A stretch of 41,500 nucleotides of DNA from the NCBI RefSeq assembly GCF_000423845.1, contig NZ_AUIT01000011.1, positions 12,919 through 54,418 of the forward strand, read 5' to 3'. The position numbers were made by a program, and so were the translations under genes. The notes under the pieces are model-generated. The model saw nothing but the letters and a program-made list of their open reading frames with translations, did no database searches and was not told where the DNA came from. Positions 1 to 7,801 of the stretch are shown here, one piece after another (the stretch's first letter is position 1; the number at the start of each line of letters is the position of its first letter). Source of the DNA: Thermodesulfobacterium hveragerdense DSM 12571. GTDB taxonomy: Bacteria > Desulfobacterota > Thermodesulfobacteria > Thermodesulfobacteriales > Thermodesulfobacteriaceae.

Positions 1-2
1 AA

Positions 3-86
3 CCACTTCCTTTAATTAAGTCTGCTTTATACGAATTGAGGCAAATGTTTGTAAAGAGATTTTATAAGGAGACACAATTCTCTTGA
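3..86 (+). CDS. C-terminal fragment of a gene entering from the left edge
   Basis: An open frame runs from the window edge to a TGA at 84-86 and gives 27 residues rich in basic and aromatic residues, ending FYKETQFS. It has the composition of a real C-terminus and could be a transposase tail, but too little is visible to name a family. It may also be chance, since the window is AT-rich. Confidence 0.3.
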   Translation, partial: PLPLIKSALYELRQMFVKRFYKETQFS

Positions 87-111
87 CAAGTGTCTATCTT
101 TTTCTTAAAAT
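83..111 (+). promoter_or_regulatory. sigma70-like promoter with no gene directly downstream
   Basis: A perfect -35 TTGACA (83-88) is followed by a 17-base spacer and TAAAAT (106-111, five of six matches). It overlaps the end of the open frame at 3-86. It points into about 150 bases without a gene and then into the IS256 remnant, so it may have driven a gene or operon now cut off by the insertion, or a small RNA. Bases 112-264 show no convincing ORF. Confidence 0.45.
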
Positions 112-264
112 TCTTAACCATAAAACCTTCCCTGTAAGATTTTATAGTAATTAAAGAATAAAACAATTTCTAAGAAAAGCCAATATTAGGGTTACATTAA
201 TCGACACTTTAAATCACAACGTCTTGTTCTTATGTTCTTTATATACCTAAAATAATACCTAACA

Positions 265-1007
265 TAGTGTTTATTTAATTGTGTCTACCAATTTGGTGTA
301 AGAAAGCCTCCCTCCTAAAATTAGATATCGCTTCTTTAAATCCAGGTAAACTCCTACTCCTGTATCTCTCGTTCATCTCCAACAATACAAAATATACCAC
401 CTTGTAAACTACAATCTACCCCTGAAAATACCTCTATCACCTTAGCCCTCATCAAGATATCCTTCATTAGCCCCATCTCTACTTAAACTTCATCACCCCC
501 TGCCTCGCTTCCTCTCGATTGAGGCGATTTCACTGCCTCCTTTAGCCCCCTCAATCCGTCTCCTATGACTACCTCTACCCTCTTTAGCCCCCTACCTTAA
601 GCTCTACCAATACCTCCCTCCAATTAATCGCGATTTTCCCCTCAGAACCAAAAAGCCAAAAACCCAATATCTCCCTCCTCCCCTCACACGTAAGCATAAC
701 AACCACGTATACCGGCTCTTTACTAACACCCCCTCTCCTTACACTTAAAAACGTAGCATCTACATACAAAGCAAAATACTCCTTTTCAACCTCTCGATTC
801 CTCTATTTATCTATCTCTTGAGTCGTTACCTCTATAAGTCGACTAATGCTTGCAGGAGAGTAATAGAGGAAGGATTTTCGGTTTAAAATCTCTTTTAAGT
901 CTTTCATAGGCTTCCCCTCCTTCTTAATTTTGGGTTTAACTTTATCATTTTTACCAGGAAGGGAAGCCCTTTACCCCTAAAATTTAGACACAATTAATGA
1001 AACACTA
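265..1007 (-). mobile_element. internally deleted IS256-family insertion sequence
   Basis: The element is bounded by inverted repeats of about 22 bases, at 265-286 and, reversed, at 986-1007; both read tagtgttt, then a few variable bases, then aattgtgtct. Inside lie remnants of a mutator-type (IS256 family) transposase on the minus strand. At 743 bases it is about half the usual length for the family. The end near 1007 matches the end of the second copy at 13619 almost base for base over the first 100 bases, including the leader and the start of the transposase. It is non-autonomous as it stands, and no clear target duplication was seen. Confidence 0.75.
275..907 (-). pseudogene. degenerate IS256-family transposase
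   Basis: Translation from the ATG at 907 gives MKDLK and then jumps directly to a segment that lies about 75 codons further on in the second copy (DFKPKIL), which indicates an internal deletion. The next pieces lie in several frames and are broken by stops. They are a segment with the family pattern YVDATFLSVRRGGVSKEPVY (around 770-710), a segment reading EVVIGDGLRGLKEAV (around 570-530), and a C-terminal segment ending ERYRSRSLPGFKEAISNF (around 370-310). These are conserved blocks of mutator transposases, including the first catalytic-Asp region (VDA) and the DGL block. The catalytic domain between the second and third blocks is largely missing, so the gene is dead. Confidence 0.75.
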
Positions 1008-1098
1008 CCTCGGGAAAATCGGAACTGCATTTTCCTTTTTCTAATTTTATAGTAAAATTAAATTACATAAGCTTTAAATTTCATCAAGGAGGGAAACG

Positions 1099-1578
1099 AT
1101 GGGGCTTCAAAAAATAATAACTCAATATCTTCCGCAAGGCGTTTTTATCATTACCTCTAAAGCTAACGATAAGATAAACGGGATGACGGCAGCCTGGGTG
1201 TCTCAAGTATCTTTTAGACCAAGACTCATAGCCGTCTCCATCGCTCCTCAAAGATATACCTATGAACTTATCAAAGAATCTGGATTTTTTTGCATCAACG
1301 TCTTAGGCAAAGGGCAACAGGACCTTGCTAAACACTTTGGTTTTAAAAGTGGAAAAACCTACAACAAATTCGAAAACATACCCTACACCTTTTCGTTAAA
1401 CGGGATGCCTGTGTTAAAAGACGCCATAGCCTACTTTGAGTGTGAGGTCTACGGAGAATGTAAAGCAGGAGACCACATCATAGTAATCGGAGAGGTTGGA
1501 GATTATAAGATTTTAAAAGAAGGGCAAGAGCCTCTTATTTTTAACTGGGATGATTATTTTGGTGGACTTGAGGGATAG
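1099..1578 (+). CDS. flavin reductase-like (flavoredoxin-type) FMN-binding protein
   Basis: This 159-residue protein fits the flavin reductase-like/DIM6-NTAB family, whose members bind FMN and either reduce flavins with NAD(P)H or carry electrons. The family pattern is visible as NGMTAAWVSQVSFRPRLIAV near residues 27-46, then a Thr-containing stretch, FFCINVL near 83-89, and a C-terminal DHIIVIGEV strand. The ATG is preceded by a strong ribosome binding site, AAGGAGGG (1086-1093). It is the first gene of a tight cluster with three-base gaps. In sulfate reducers, members called flavoredoxin take part in sulfur or oxygen-linked electron transfer; whether that applies here is inference. Confidence 0.8.
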   Translation: MGLQKIITQYLPQGVFIITSKANDKINGMTAAWVSQVSFRPRLIAVSIAPQRYTYELIKESGFFCINVLGKGQQDLAKHFGFKSGKTYNKFENIPYTFSLNGMPVLKDAIAYFECEVYGECKAGDHIIVIGEVGDYKILKEGQEPLIFNWDDYFGGLEG

Positions 1579-1581
1579 ACC

Positions 1582-2190
1582 ATGAACTTAGGAGACAAAC
1601 TTTTGTACTATACTGAACGATTGCAACATTTTTTTGACCGCTATCTAAGGCTTATCTTAGCCTGTGTGGTAATTCTTATAGCTATAGGAATTCTATGGGG
1701 TGGGGTTAAATACTATTTTGCTAAAAAAGAAAAGGAAGCTGCTTTTGAGCTTTTAAAAGCTGTAAGCAGCCCTAACTTGATAGCCTCATTGGAAGAGGTA
1801 ACCAAAAAACATAAAAACACCTCAGCTGGATTAATATCTGCCATGATCCTCTCAGACCATTATTACCAACAAAAGAATTTTAACAAAACCCAGAAACTTT
1901 TACCTGTCTTAGAGAAAAAATATCCTGAAAAAATCAAAGGACTTGTTTGGTATTACCAAGCTAAAATAGCCGAATCTCAAGGTAAATGGGACCAAGCCTT
2001 TGAACTTTATCAGAAAATCGACCAGAAATATCCTGACCTTCAAAATTTAATATTACTAGACTTAGGTCGAGCGGCTGAAAAAATCGGTAAAACCCATATA
2101 GCTAAAGAGTGTTATCAAAAGGCTCTAAATCAAACTCAAGATGAGGTTTTAAAAGGCATTGCCGAAACCAAAATAAAAAACCTAAACTAA
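1582..2190 (+). CDS. membrane-anchored TPR-like protein (YfgM/BamD-like architecture)
   Basis: This 202-residue protein has a short cytoplasmic N-terminus, one hydrophobic segment at about residues 22-42 (LRLILACVVILIAIGILWGG), and a helical, Lys-rich remainder. Around residues 125-200 it shows TPR-type spacing, for example a WYYQAKIAE helix followed by WDQAFELYQKI and then ECYQKALNQ. This layout resembles YfgM, an inner-membrane protein whose TPR domain faces the periplasm and acts in envelope protein folding. The match is by architecture only. It starts three bases after the flavin reductase stop and ends three bases before the next gene, so the genes are co-transcribed. Confidence 0.6.
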   Translation: MNLGDKLLYYTERLQHFFDRYLRLILACVVILIAIGILWGGVKYYFAKKEKEAAFELLKAVSSPNLIASLEEVTKKHKNTSAGLISAMILSDHYYQQKNFNKTQKLLPVLEKKYPEKIKGLVWYYQAKIAESQGKWDQAFELYQKIDQKYPDLQNLILLDLGRAAEKIGKTHIAKECYQKALNQTQDEVLKGIAETKIKNLN

Positions 2191-2193
2191 ACC

Positions 2194-2655
2194 ATGAGCC
2201 TTCTTATTTTTAAAAAGTTGGCTGAAGAAAAAATAAGAGAAGCCATGGAAAACGGAGAGTTTGACCATCTTGAGCTTAAAGGGAAACCCCTTAAACTTGA
2301 AGAAAATCCTTTTGTTCCTGAAGACCTAAGGATAGTCTATAAAATACTTCAAAACGCAGGCTTTCTCCCTAAGGAAGTAGAGCTTCGAAAAGAGATCGCT
2401 AAATTAGAAGAACTTTTAGAAGAAGACTTGCAAGATGCTTATTCAAAGGTTAAAAAACTTTCAACCCTTCTTTTTCATCTAAACCAGATAAGAAAAGGCC
2501 CGATAAACATTCCTGACGAATATTTTTGCAAAGTAGCTGAAAAAATCAAGCTGGCTAAAGAAAGTAACAAAGAACCTGCAGAAAAGAAAGAAATCGACTG
2601 GATGAAACTTCAAACTTTTTTATACATTTCTTCTTTAAAGCCAAGAAGAAAATAA
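2194..2655 (+). CDS. DUF1992 / DnaJ-homologue subfamily C member 28-like domain protein
   Basis: This 153-residue soluble protein has an N-terminal region that fits the DUF1992 (DNAJC28 conserved) domain: the helix KKLAEEKIREAMENGEFDHL, then GKPLKLEENPFVPEDLRIVYKIL, then a charged helix beginning LPKEVELRKEI. The domain occurs alone in many bacteria without a J domain, and its function is unknown. No membrane segment or metal site is visible. The gene lies between the TPR membrane protein and ribD with three-base gaps on both sides, so it is probably translated from the same mRNA. Confidence 0.7.
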   Translation: MSLLIFKKLAEEKIREAMENGEFDHLELKGKPLKLEENPFVPEDLRIVYKILQNAGFLPKEVELRKEIAKLEELLEEDLQDAYSKVKKLSTLLFHLNQIRKGPINIPDEYFCKVAEKIKLAKESNKEPAEKKEIDWMKLQTFLYISSLKPRRK

Positions 2656-2658
2656 ACG

Positions 2659-3792
2659 ATGAAAAAGTTGTCTGACGAATTTTTCATGCAACTTGCTATC
2701 AAAGAGGCAGAAAAAGGATTAGGCTACACTTCTCCTAATCCAGTGGTAGGAGCGGTCCTAGTAGATCCTGTTACTCAAACAGTAATCTCCAAAGGTTATC
2801 ATAAGCACTACGGAGGACCTCATGCAGAAATAGTAGCCATAGAAAAAGCAAGGGGGAAAACCCAAGGAGCTATCCTTTATGTTACCTTAGAGCCTTGCAA
2901 CCATCATGGGAAAACCCCTCCGTGCACTGAAAAAATTTTAGCAAGCGGGATAAAAAAAGTGGTCTGTGGAATAAAGGACCCAAACCCTGTAGCTAAAGGA
3001 GGCCTTGAGTTTCTTGCCTCAAAAGGAATAGAAGTCAAAGCCGGGGTATTAGAAAGGAAAGTAAAAGTTTTAACCCGTTTTTTTCTTAGCAGAATCCTAA
3101 GAAAAAGACCCTGGATTTTACTAAAAGTTGCGGCAAGTTTAGACGGCAAGATTGCTACTTCTACCGGTGATTCAAAATGGATAACCGGGAAAAAAGCAAG
3201 AGCATACGCCCATAAGCTAAGAGGGATGTTTGATGCCATCCTAGTTGGGAAAAACACGGTAAGTAAAGACAATCCCCTTCTTACCTGCAGGTTAAAAAAA
3301 GGAAAAAATCCTATAAGGATTATTCTTGATACCAATCTAAGTCTTAGCTTGGATTATAAGGTCTTTCAAACCTTAGATGAAGCTCAAACGATTATAGTAT
3401 GCCAGGAAAAGGTGCCTCAAGAAAAAGTAAAAGCCTTTCAAAACGCAGGGGTTCTCGTTTGGAAACTTCCGTTAAAAACCAGCAAAGTAGACCTGAACTT
3501 TTTGATGGAAAAATGTTTAGAACATGGTATCAACTCAATAATGGTTGAAGGAGGAGCCAAAGTTCATGGGAGTTTTTTAGAAGAAGGTTTGGTGGATGAA
3601 GTTTGTTACATAATCGGTCCTATGATTATTGGAGATAAAAGAGGAACTTCTGCGATAGAAAGAAACCCGATATCAAGCCTTCAAGAGGCTATACGCCTTT
3701 ACGAGTTACGTTTAAAAAAATTATATGACTCTTATATGTTTAATGGATACACAGAACAAGGGATTAGTCTTATCGAAACTCCTTTAAAATAG
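2659..3792 (+). CDS. ribD: bifunctional riboflavin biosynthesis deaminase/reductase RibD
   Basis: RibD carries out two successive steps of riboflavin synthesis: deamination of the GTP-derived pyrimidine, then NADPH-dependent reduction of its ribose side chain. The N-terminal cytidine-deaminase-like domain (residues 1-145) keeps its zinc site: HAE at 55-57, Cys80 in LEPC and Cys89 in TPPC. The C-terminal reductase domain begins near residue 149 (RPWILLKVAASLDGKIAT). Its length of 377 residues is normal. It is the last gene of the plus-strand cluster, and its final 23 bases overlap the convergent 3' end of coaE. No other lumazine or riboflavin synthase gene is beside it, and ribF lies about 3 kb away on the other strand. 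Confidence 0.95.
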   Translation: MKKLSDEFFMQLAIKEAEKGLGYTSPNPVVGAVLVDPVTQTVISKGYHKHYGGPHAEIVAIEKARGKTQGAILYVTLEPCNHHGKTPPCTEKILASGIKKVVCGIKDPNPVAKGGLEFLASKGIEVKAGVLERKVKVLTRFFLSRILRKRPWILLKVAASLDGKIATSTGDSKWITGKKARAYAHKLRGMFDAILVGKNTVSKDNPLLTCRLKKGKNPIRIILDTNLSLSLDYKVFQTLDEAQTIIVCQEKVPQEKVKAFQNAGVLVWKLPLKTSKVDLNFLMEKCLEHGINSIMVEGGAKVHGSFLEEGLVDEVCYIIGPMIIGDKRGTSAIERNPISSLQEAIRLYELRLKKLYDSYMFNGYTEQGISLIETPLK

Positions 3793-4330
3793 TCATAATT
3801 TCTTCTTTAAGAACCTCTAAAGGTTTTTCTGAAGAAAAAACTCTATGAGCCCTTTTGGCTTTTTCTTCTAAGGGAAGTTGTAAACTTGCTAGTTTTAAAG
3901 AGAGGTCAGGACAGGTTGACCTTGTCTTAATCCTTTCTTGCTGGGTTTTTGAGGAACAAACAACCACCCAAACCTCATCAAACATCTTCTCCCATACACA
4001 TTCAAACAAAAGCGGGACCTCCACAAAAACCACCCTTTCTCCTTTTTGATTACAGGCTTCAAGAAAGCTTTTTAATTCAACCCTGACCGCTGGATGCAAA
4101 ACCTCCTCTAAAGACTTTTTTGCCTTTTCATCTGCTATGATTCTTTCCAAAATCTTTTTTTTATCTAAAGTCCCAAACAACTGGAAAATTTTTTCTCTAA
4201 TCTCAGGTTGTTCATAGAGTTTTTTTACTACTTCATCACAAGAAAACACAGGATAGTCTAATCCTTTTAAAAGGTTTAGTAAAGTGGTCTTACCTGTAGC
4301 AACTCCTCCGGTGATGGCTATTTTTTTCAT
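3770..4330 (-). CDS. coaE: dephospho-CoA kinase
   Basis: CoaE performs the last step of coenzyme A synthesis, ATP-dependent phosphorylation of the 3'-hydroxyl of dephospho-CoA. The P-loop GGVATGKT is at residues 8-15, followed by FSCDEVVKKLYE, the usual substrate-site region where CoaE proteins carry a D-x-x-x-x-x-L-Y/H pattern. Further family features are a HPAVR motif and a VEVPLLFE strand. The length of 186 residues is slightly short but complete. The start overlaps the stop of the upstream pseudouridine synthase gene by four bases (ATGA), so translation is coupled. The 3' end overlaps ribD by 23 bases on the opposite strand. Confidence 0.93.
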   Translation of the reverse strand: MKKIAITGGVATGKTTLLNLLKGLDYPVFSCDEVVKKLYEQPEIREKIFQLFGTLDKKKILERIIADEKAKKSLEEVLHPAVRVELKSFLEACNQKGERVVFVEVPLLFECVWEKMFDEVWVVVCSSKTQQERIKTRSTCPDLSLKLASLQLPLEEKAKRAHRVFSSEKPLEVLKEEIMTILKEFR

Positions 4331-5244
4331 TTTTTAACCAGATTTAAATAGACTTGGAAATCCTCAGGAATAGGGGCCTCAAATTCCATCTCTATGTTTG
4401 AGATAGGATGGAAAATTTTTAACCGAAAGGCATGAAGCATCAGCCTTGGTGGTTTAGGAGCATCAGGCTTTAACCCTCCATAGATAGGATCTCCCAGGAT
4501 TGGGTGCCCTAAAAAAGAAAAATGAACCCTTAGTTGATGGGTTCTTCCGGTAACAGGTTTGGCAACAACCAAACACGCTTTGTTAAGATACTTTTTTACC
4601 TCATATAAAGTAATAGCAAGCCTTCCTTCTTTCAAAACCGCCATCTTTTTTCTGTGGGTAGGATGGCGTCCGATAAAGTTTTCTATTTTACCTTGCTGGG
4701 GTTTAAGGTGTTTGTAGAGAATGGCTAAATAGTTTTTCTCTATTAATCTTTGCTTAAAAGCCTCTACCAGCAACTTATGAGACATGTCATTTTTGGCAAC
4801 CAGCATAAGACCTGAGGTATCCTTGTCTAAACGGTGCACTATCCCAGGACGTATTTTCCCTCCGATGGCTGAGAGATTCTTAAGTTTTTTTAATAAGCCA
4901 TGGACCAAAGTATCGTCCAAATGCCCTGGGGCAGGATGAACGACAATTCCAGCAGGTTTGTTGATAACAGCTATATGTTCATCTTCATAAATTATATCAA
5001 AAGGAACATCCTTAGGATTAAGCTCTAAAGGTTTAGGATCAGGAATTTTAACCTGAATAAAGTCTTGCATCTTGATTTTATAACTTGGTTTTACTGGTCT
5101 ACCGTTTACTAAAACCAAAGACGTTTCGATCAACTCTTGGACTCTACTTCGACTTAGGTCTGAAATTTTTTCTTTTAAAAAAACATCTAACCTTTTTCCT
5201 CCATCATGTTCCTCTACCCTAAGTTCTAACATTTTTTCTTCCAT
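4327..5244 (-). CDS. RluA/RluD-family 23S rRNA pseudouridine synthase
   Basis: This 305-residue enzyme isomerises uridine to pseudouridine in RNA. An N-terminal S4 RNA-binding domain spans about residues 15-70 (SRSRVQELIETSLVLVNG). The catalytic signature HRLDKDTSG is at residues 137-145, with Asp140 the expected nucleophile. A later GRTHQLRVH motif is also typical of the RluA family. The S4 domain and length point to RluD (23S rRNA helix 69) rather than RluA, but the exact target positions cannot be read from sequence. It is coupled to coaE by overlap and follows the HDAC-like gene after 12 bases. The start may be the ATG at 5244 or the one four codons later. Confidence 0.88.
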   Translation of the reverse strand: MEEKMLELRVEEHDGGKRLDVFLKEKISDLSRSRVQELIETSLVLVNGRPVKPSYKIKMQDFIQVKIPDPKPLELNPKDVPFDIIYEDEHIAVINKPAGIVVHPAPGHLDDTLVHGLLKKLKNLSAIGGKIRPGIVHRLDKDTSGLMLVAKNDMSHKLLVEAFKQRLIEKNYLAILYKHLKPQQGKIENFIGRHPTHRKKMAVLKEGRLAITLYEVKKYLNKACLVVAKPVTGRTHQLRVHFSFLGHPILGDPIYGGLKPDAPKPPRLMLHAFRLKIFHPISNIEMEFEAPIPEDFQVYLNLVKK

Positions 5245-5256
5245 AGCTACATAACC

Positions 5257-6303
5257 TTAAATCTCCCAAAATCCTTTAAAAGCAAGCAAATCCTTTATTT
5301 TTCTAAAAAGCTCTAAAGCATAAGTGGAAGGGGAAACCTCATAAGAAGAATATTTTGTTTCTTCTTCTACCAGTTTTTTGATTATGGTAACAATCCCTTC
5401 TGAAAGATTGTTAAGGTCATACCCTCCTTCTAAAGAAAACAAAATTTTACCATCACAAAAATTATAGGCTATCTCTTTAAAGATCTCGGTAATCCTGACG
5501 ATTCCTTTAGCAGTGACCTCGAGATCTCCTAAAGGGTCACCTACCATACAATCAAAACCTGCAGAGATAAGTATTAACTGAGGTTTATATTGAAACGCTA
5601 TAGGTTTAAGAAGGTTTTGATAAAAGAAAATAAAGTCGTCATCTCCACATCCATGCTTCAGGGGAACATTTATCGTATAGCCTCTTCCATAACCTGTTCC
5701 TATTTCATCATAGTTTCCAGTTCCTGGATAATAAGGATATTGATGGGTAGAGAAAAATAAAACTTCATCAGTATGATAAAAAGACTTTTGGGTCCCATTT
5801 CCATGATGAAGGTCAAAGTCTACTATTAAAATCCTTTTAATTCCGTAATAATTTCTTGCATAATAAGCTGCAAGAGCTATGTTGTTAAAAAGGCAAAAAC
5901 CCATGGCCCGATCTCTTTCTGCATGATGTCCAGGTGGTCTAACTAAGGCCAACACGTAATTTAATCCCTCTTCAAAAAGAAGCCTTAATCCTGTTTTTTG
6001 AGCACCGACTGCATAACAAGCAGCCTCAAAAGAATGTTCATTTACTGCTGTATCTCCATCTATCTGAAAAAAACCCTTTTCTGAAGAGGTCTTTATTAAA
6101 TTATACAAACCTTCTGTATGGTTCCAAAGTATTTCTTCCTTAGTGGCTCTATCAGGAGAAAAAATCTCTATCATGTGGTTTACATCTCTCTCCTTTAGTC
6201 TCTTCACTATAAATCTAAGCCTTTCAGGACTTTCAGGATGAAAATTACCAGCCCTATGTTTAAAAAAAATTTCATCAAAAATAACAGCTACCTTCTTTAA
6301 CAT
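5257..6303 (-). CDS. histone deacetylase family (AcuC/HDAC-like) zinc amidohydrolase
   Basis: This 348-residue member of the arginase/deacetylase superfamily removes acyl groups from lysine or polyamine amides in better-studied relatives. Active-site elements are intact: the tandem His pair in RPPGHHAE (His126-His127), the zinc ligands Asp164 and His166 in DFDLHHGNG, and Asp251 in SAGFD. The early pattern HPESPERL (residues 22-29) is also typical. The natural substrate in bacteria cannot be assigned from sequence. It is the first gene of a minus-strand cluster with the pseudouridine synthase and coaE. GGGAGCTACG before the ATG supplies a ribosome binding site. Confidence 0.88.
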   Translation of the reverse strand: MLKKVAVIFDEIFFKHRAGNFHPESPERLRFIVKRLKERDVNHMIEIFSPDRATKEEILWNHTEGLYNLIKTSSEKGFFQIDGDTAVNEHSFEAACYAVGAQKTGLRLLFEEGLNYVLALVRPPGHHAERDRAMGFCLFNNIALAAYYARNYYGIKRILIVDFDLHHGNGTQKSFYHTDEVLFFSTHQYPYYPGTGNYDEIGTGYGRGYTINVPLKHGCGDDDFIFFYQNLLKPIAFQYKPQLILISAGFDCMVGDPLGDLEVTAKGIVRITEIFKEIAYNFCDGKILFSLEGGYDLNNLSEGIVTIIKKLVEEETKYSSYEVSPSTYALELFRKIKDLLAFKGFWEI

Positions 6304-6649
6304 CGTAGCTCCCTACATTTTTTAATTTTACTCAATTTAGTATAAAACTAATTATCTTTAAAGCAACACTCCCTATAAATTTGTGTCCTTTTTTTCATAA
6401 AAGTGTTTAAGAGGAGAGCAGCAGACATTCTTACACCTTCTATGGATTCATTTCTTGAGTTTTCATCAAGTACTTTTTTCAGTTTTAGTTTTATGTTTTT
6501 TTATTTCTAAAATATTTGCTACACTAAATATTATATATACAATTTCTATCATAACTTTCCCTTTTAAAAAGTATCTATTTCTGGTTGTTTTCTTTACGAT
6601 TTATAGTACAATTGTATAACATAACAAAACCCTACCAGGGAGATGTAAG
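6304..6649. other. gene-free AT-rich stretch with a possible gene remnant
   Basis: Between the divergent HDAC-like and HTH genes there is no complete ORF. On the minus strand, 6348-6500 is an open frame of 50 codons with no start codon, giving KKVLDENSRNESIEGVRMSA and then a basic tail. Its composition looks coding and may be the last trace of a deleted gene. A promoter for the HTH gene sits at 6585-6612. Confidence 0.35.
6585..6612 (+). promoter_or_regulatory. candidate sigma70 promoter of the small HTH gene
   Basis: TTGTTT (6585-6590), a 16-base spacer and TACAAT (6607-6612) lie 38 bases before the ATG at 6650. GGGAGATGTAAG just upstream of the ATG gives the ribosome binding site. The assignment is by consensus match only. 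Confidence 0.4.
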
Positions 6650-6877
6650 ATGAAAAAAAGAAGCAGATTTGTTACCATAGATGATGTAAAATTTGTGTAT
6701 GAAAATTATGCCAAGATGAGAGCATCTGAAATAGCGGAAAAATTAGGGATTAGTAAATTTCAAGTAAACAAAATAGTAAATGAACTGAGAAAAAGAGGTA
6801 TTAATATTCCTAAAAAAATCGGTAAAAAGATGAATGTTTATGATCAATTTGTAGAAATGTTAAAAGAAGGAAAATAA
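6650..6877 (+). CDS. small helix-turn-helix DNA-binding protein
   Basis: This 75-residue, strongly basic protein is almost entirely one helix-turn-helix. A helix at about residues 12-22 precedes ASEIAEKLGISKFQVNKIVN (residues 25-44), a classic HTH pattern, followed by ELRKRGINIPKK, which could be the wing or a linker, and a short C-terminal helix. It has no ligand or dimerisation domain. It is transcribed alone, diverging from the HDAC-like gene and meeting ribF tail to tail three bases away. It could be a local repressor or a nucleoid-associated factor, and no target can be named. Confidence 0.7.
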   Translation: MKKRSRFVTIDDVKFVYENYAKMRASEIAEKLGISKFQVNKIVNELRKRGINIPKKIGKKMNVYDQFVEMLKEGK

Positions 6878-6880
6878 AGC

Positions 6881-7801
6881 TTAATCGTTTAAGATTGTTT
6901 CTATCAATTCACAATCTTTACTAATTTGGGTCTTAAGTTCTTCTATAGAGCCAAATTTCCTTTCTGGTCTGATTTTTTTGACAAATTCTACCTTAAGTTG
7001 TTTTCCATACAATTCTTGGTTAAATCCTAACAGGTGGACTTCTACAGAGAGTTCTTTTTGTTCAAAGGTAGGTTTAAAGCCGATGTTCATAGCTCCTTTA
7101 AACCTTTGATTTTGGTAGTAAACCCACACTGCGTAAACCCCTGAGGGGGGCAAAAGTTTGTTTTTAGGGATTTCTATGTTAGCCGTAGGAAATCCAAGTT
7201 TTTTCCCTATCCCTTGACCTTTTATCACCTTTCCTATCAGAAAGTAGCGATGTCCAAGGAAAAGGTTGGTCTTTTCTATATCTCCTTTTTCGATGGTCTG
7301 TCTTATCAAAGTACTTGAAACAGTTGTATGGTCAACAGTAACAGGATTTACCATCTTTACCACAAAACCAAACCTTTCTCCTAATCTTTTTAAAAATTCT
7401 GGGTCACCCTCTCTTTTTCTGCCAAACCTAAAGTTAAAACCTATGACTATCCCTTTAGCCTTAAAGTTATCTACTAAGTATTCTTCTACAAAAAGATCTG
7501 GGGTAAGTTGAGCTACGCTAACTGAAAAAGGTATTATAGCGATATTTTCTATGTTTAGACGAAAAAAAAGGTCAAGTTTTTCTTCAAAGGTGGTTAAAAG
7601 TTTAAAGTTGGCCTCAGGGAACAAAACAGTTCGAGGATGGGGGTCAAAAGAAACTAACAAAGGGGTTACACCTAATTCTTTACTAAGGGCAAAAGTTTCT
7701 CTAAACAGGTTTTTATGTCCTAAATGAATACCATCAAAACTTCCTATGGTAACAGCGGTTTCGAAAGGCAAAGGGAAATCCTTAGGGGTATATATTTTCA
7801 A
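6881..7801 (-). CDS. ribF: bifunctional riboflavin kinase / FAD synthetase
   Basis: RibF phosphorylates riboflavin to FMN and then adenylates FMN to FAD. The N-terminal FMN adenylyltransferase domain has the nucleotidyltransferase motif GSFDGIHLGH (residues 21-30) and the GFNFRFGRKREGD segment. An SSTLIRQTIEKGD segment closes that domain. The C-terminal riboflavin kinase domain begins near residue 180, with GIGKKLGFPTANIE binding ATP/flavin. The length of 306 residues is normal. The start overlaps the end of carA by 20 bases. No FMN riboswitch was evident upstream, which fits its position deep in a polycistronic run. Confidence 0.94.
   Translation of the reverse strand: MKIYTPKDFPLPFETAVTIGSFDGIHLGHKNLFRETFALSKELGVTPLLVSFDPHPRTVLFPEANFKLLTTFEEKLDLFFRLNIENIAIIPFSVSVAQLTPDLFVEEYLVDNFKAKGIVIGFNFRFGRKREGDPEFLKRLGERFGFVVKMVNPVTVDHTTVSSTLIRQTIEKGDIEKTNLFLGHRYFLIGKVIKGQGIGKKLGFPTANIEIPKNKLLPPSGVYAVWVYYQNQRFKGAMNIGFKPTFEQKELSVEVHLLGFNQELYGKQLKVEFVKKIRPERKFGSIEELKTQISKDCELIETILND

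Noticed and set aside
584..769. Open frame of 61 codons inside the first IS copy
   Set aside because: It is one surviving block of the broken transposase, not a separate gene.
2904..3335. 143-codon minus-strand frame opposite ribD
   Set aside because: It lies wholly within ribD, whose protein is unmistakable.
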